A stretch of 5,859 nucleotides of DNA. It comes from an uncultured Clostridia bacterium. GTDB taxonomy: Bacteria; Bacillota; Clostridia; Oscillospirales; Acutalibacteraceae. This document shows positions 5,546 through 5,859 of the stretch, in pieces. Within the stretch, counting starts at the first letter, position 1, and each line of letters begins with the position of its first letter. The DNA lies in NCBI GenBank assembly GCA_947171615.1, contig CAMVYG010000141.1, forward strand, positions 1 through 5,859, read 5' to 3'. Below the pieces are notes generated by a model. The model was given only the letters and a program-made list of their open reading frames with translations. It did not search any database and was not told where the DNA came from. The translations under genes were made by a program, and so were the position numbers.

Positions 5546-5859
5546 ACTCTACATTCTGAATCTGTTCCCGAATTTTTTCGATCACAGCCTTCATATCCAC
5601 CACCAGATAGGCGATTTGAGAATTCAAAGACTTGGAGCCAATCGTGTTGGTTTCGCGATTCATTTCCTGCACCAGAAAATCAATTTTCCTGCCTACAGGC
5701 TCTTCAGAGCCTAAGAGCTGTCGAAGCTGGCGGATATGGCTGCGCAGACGAACTGTTTCCTCATCTACCGCCACTTTATCGGCAAATACCGCTACCTCGG
5801 TTAACACCCGCTGTTCGTCAAAATGATTTGCTCCCAGCAGTTCCTCTATCTTGGCCTGC
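5544..5859 (-). CDS. yicC: YicC/YloC family endoribonuclease, C-terminal part (partial at window edge)
   Basis: The last 104 residues of a protein whose family is about 290 residues; the N-terminal domain lies beyond the window. YicC of E. coli and YloC of B. subtilis are described as endoribonucleases, with YicC linked to small-RNA turnover. The visible part is the conserved C-terminal domain (DUF1732): DKVAVDEETVRLRSHI at about 27-42, GRKIDFLVQEMNRETNTIGSK as the signature near 56-76, then a helix ending IEKIREQIQNVE (93-104). The signature and the QIQN(I/V)E ending match E. coli YicC closely. In the visible frame reading is open to the edge, with in-frame codons from 5858 (Q-A-K-I-E-E). 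A GTG at 5807 is merely internal, since homology continues upstream of it. It is the first gene of the visible run and remA follows after 11 nt. Confidence 0.94.
   Translation of the reverse strand, partial: QAKIEELLGANHFDEQRVLTEVAVFADKVAVDEETVRLRSHIRQLRQLLGSEEPVGRKIDFLVQEMNRETNTIGSKSLNSQIAYLVVDMKAVIEKIREQIQNVE

Noticed and set aside
1..5859. Novel defence system, mobile element, CRISPR array or biosynthetic cluster
   Set aside because: Every long stretch is covered by one of eight recognised housekeeping genes in a conserved order. There are no repeat arrays, transposase or integrase motifs, or unexplained long gaps.

Overview
This window looks like ordinary chromosome of a low-to-moderate GC Firmicute, most likely a class Clostridia anaerobe of the Ruminococcaceae/Oscillospiraceae type. 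The evidence is the gene order yicC-remA-gmk-rpoZ-priA-def-fmt-rsmB, which matches the Bacillus/Clostridium housekeeping cluster, the presence of remA (a Firmicutes-centred family), AAAGGA-type Shine-Dalgarno sites before almost every gene, and the style of the RpoZ and PriA proteins. The family placement is inference from protein flavour; no rRNA or marker search was possible.

All eight genes are on the minus strand and are transcribed from high to low coordinates. In order of transcription they are: the C-terminal part of yicC (5544-5859, cut by the window edge), remA (5263-5532), gmk (4592-5212), rpoZ (4399-4608), priA (1959-4406), def (1443-1943), fmt (478-1404), and the N-terminal part of rsmB (1-465, cut by the other edge). 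Spacers are 11, 50, 15, 38 and 12 nt, and two junctions overlap (gmk/rpoZ by 17 nt, rpoZ/priA by 8 nt). This is operon-like packing. I see no convincing promoter, intrinsic terminator, tRNA, rRNA, mobile element or CRISPR array, and no gene-free stretch longer than 50 nt.

The genes serve the core information pathways: RNA turnover (YicC), a DNA-binding regulator (RemA), GMP to GDP conversion (Gmk), RNA polymerase assembly (omega), replication restart (PriA), formylation of initiator tRNA (Fmt) with its partner deformylase (Def), and 16S rRNA m5C methylation (RsmB). coaBC, which lies between rpoZ and priA in Bacillus subtilis, is absent here.

No new biological system was found. The best non-gene signal is a 12-bp inverted repeat centred on the def stop codon, which would put that stop in the loop of an mRNA hairpin just upstream of the fmt ribosome binding site.
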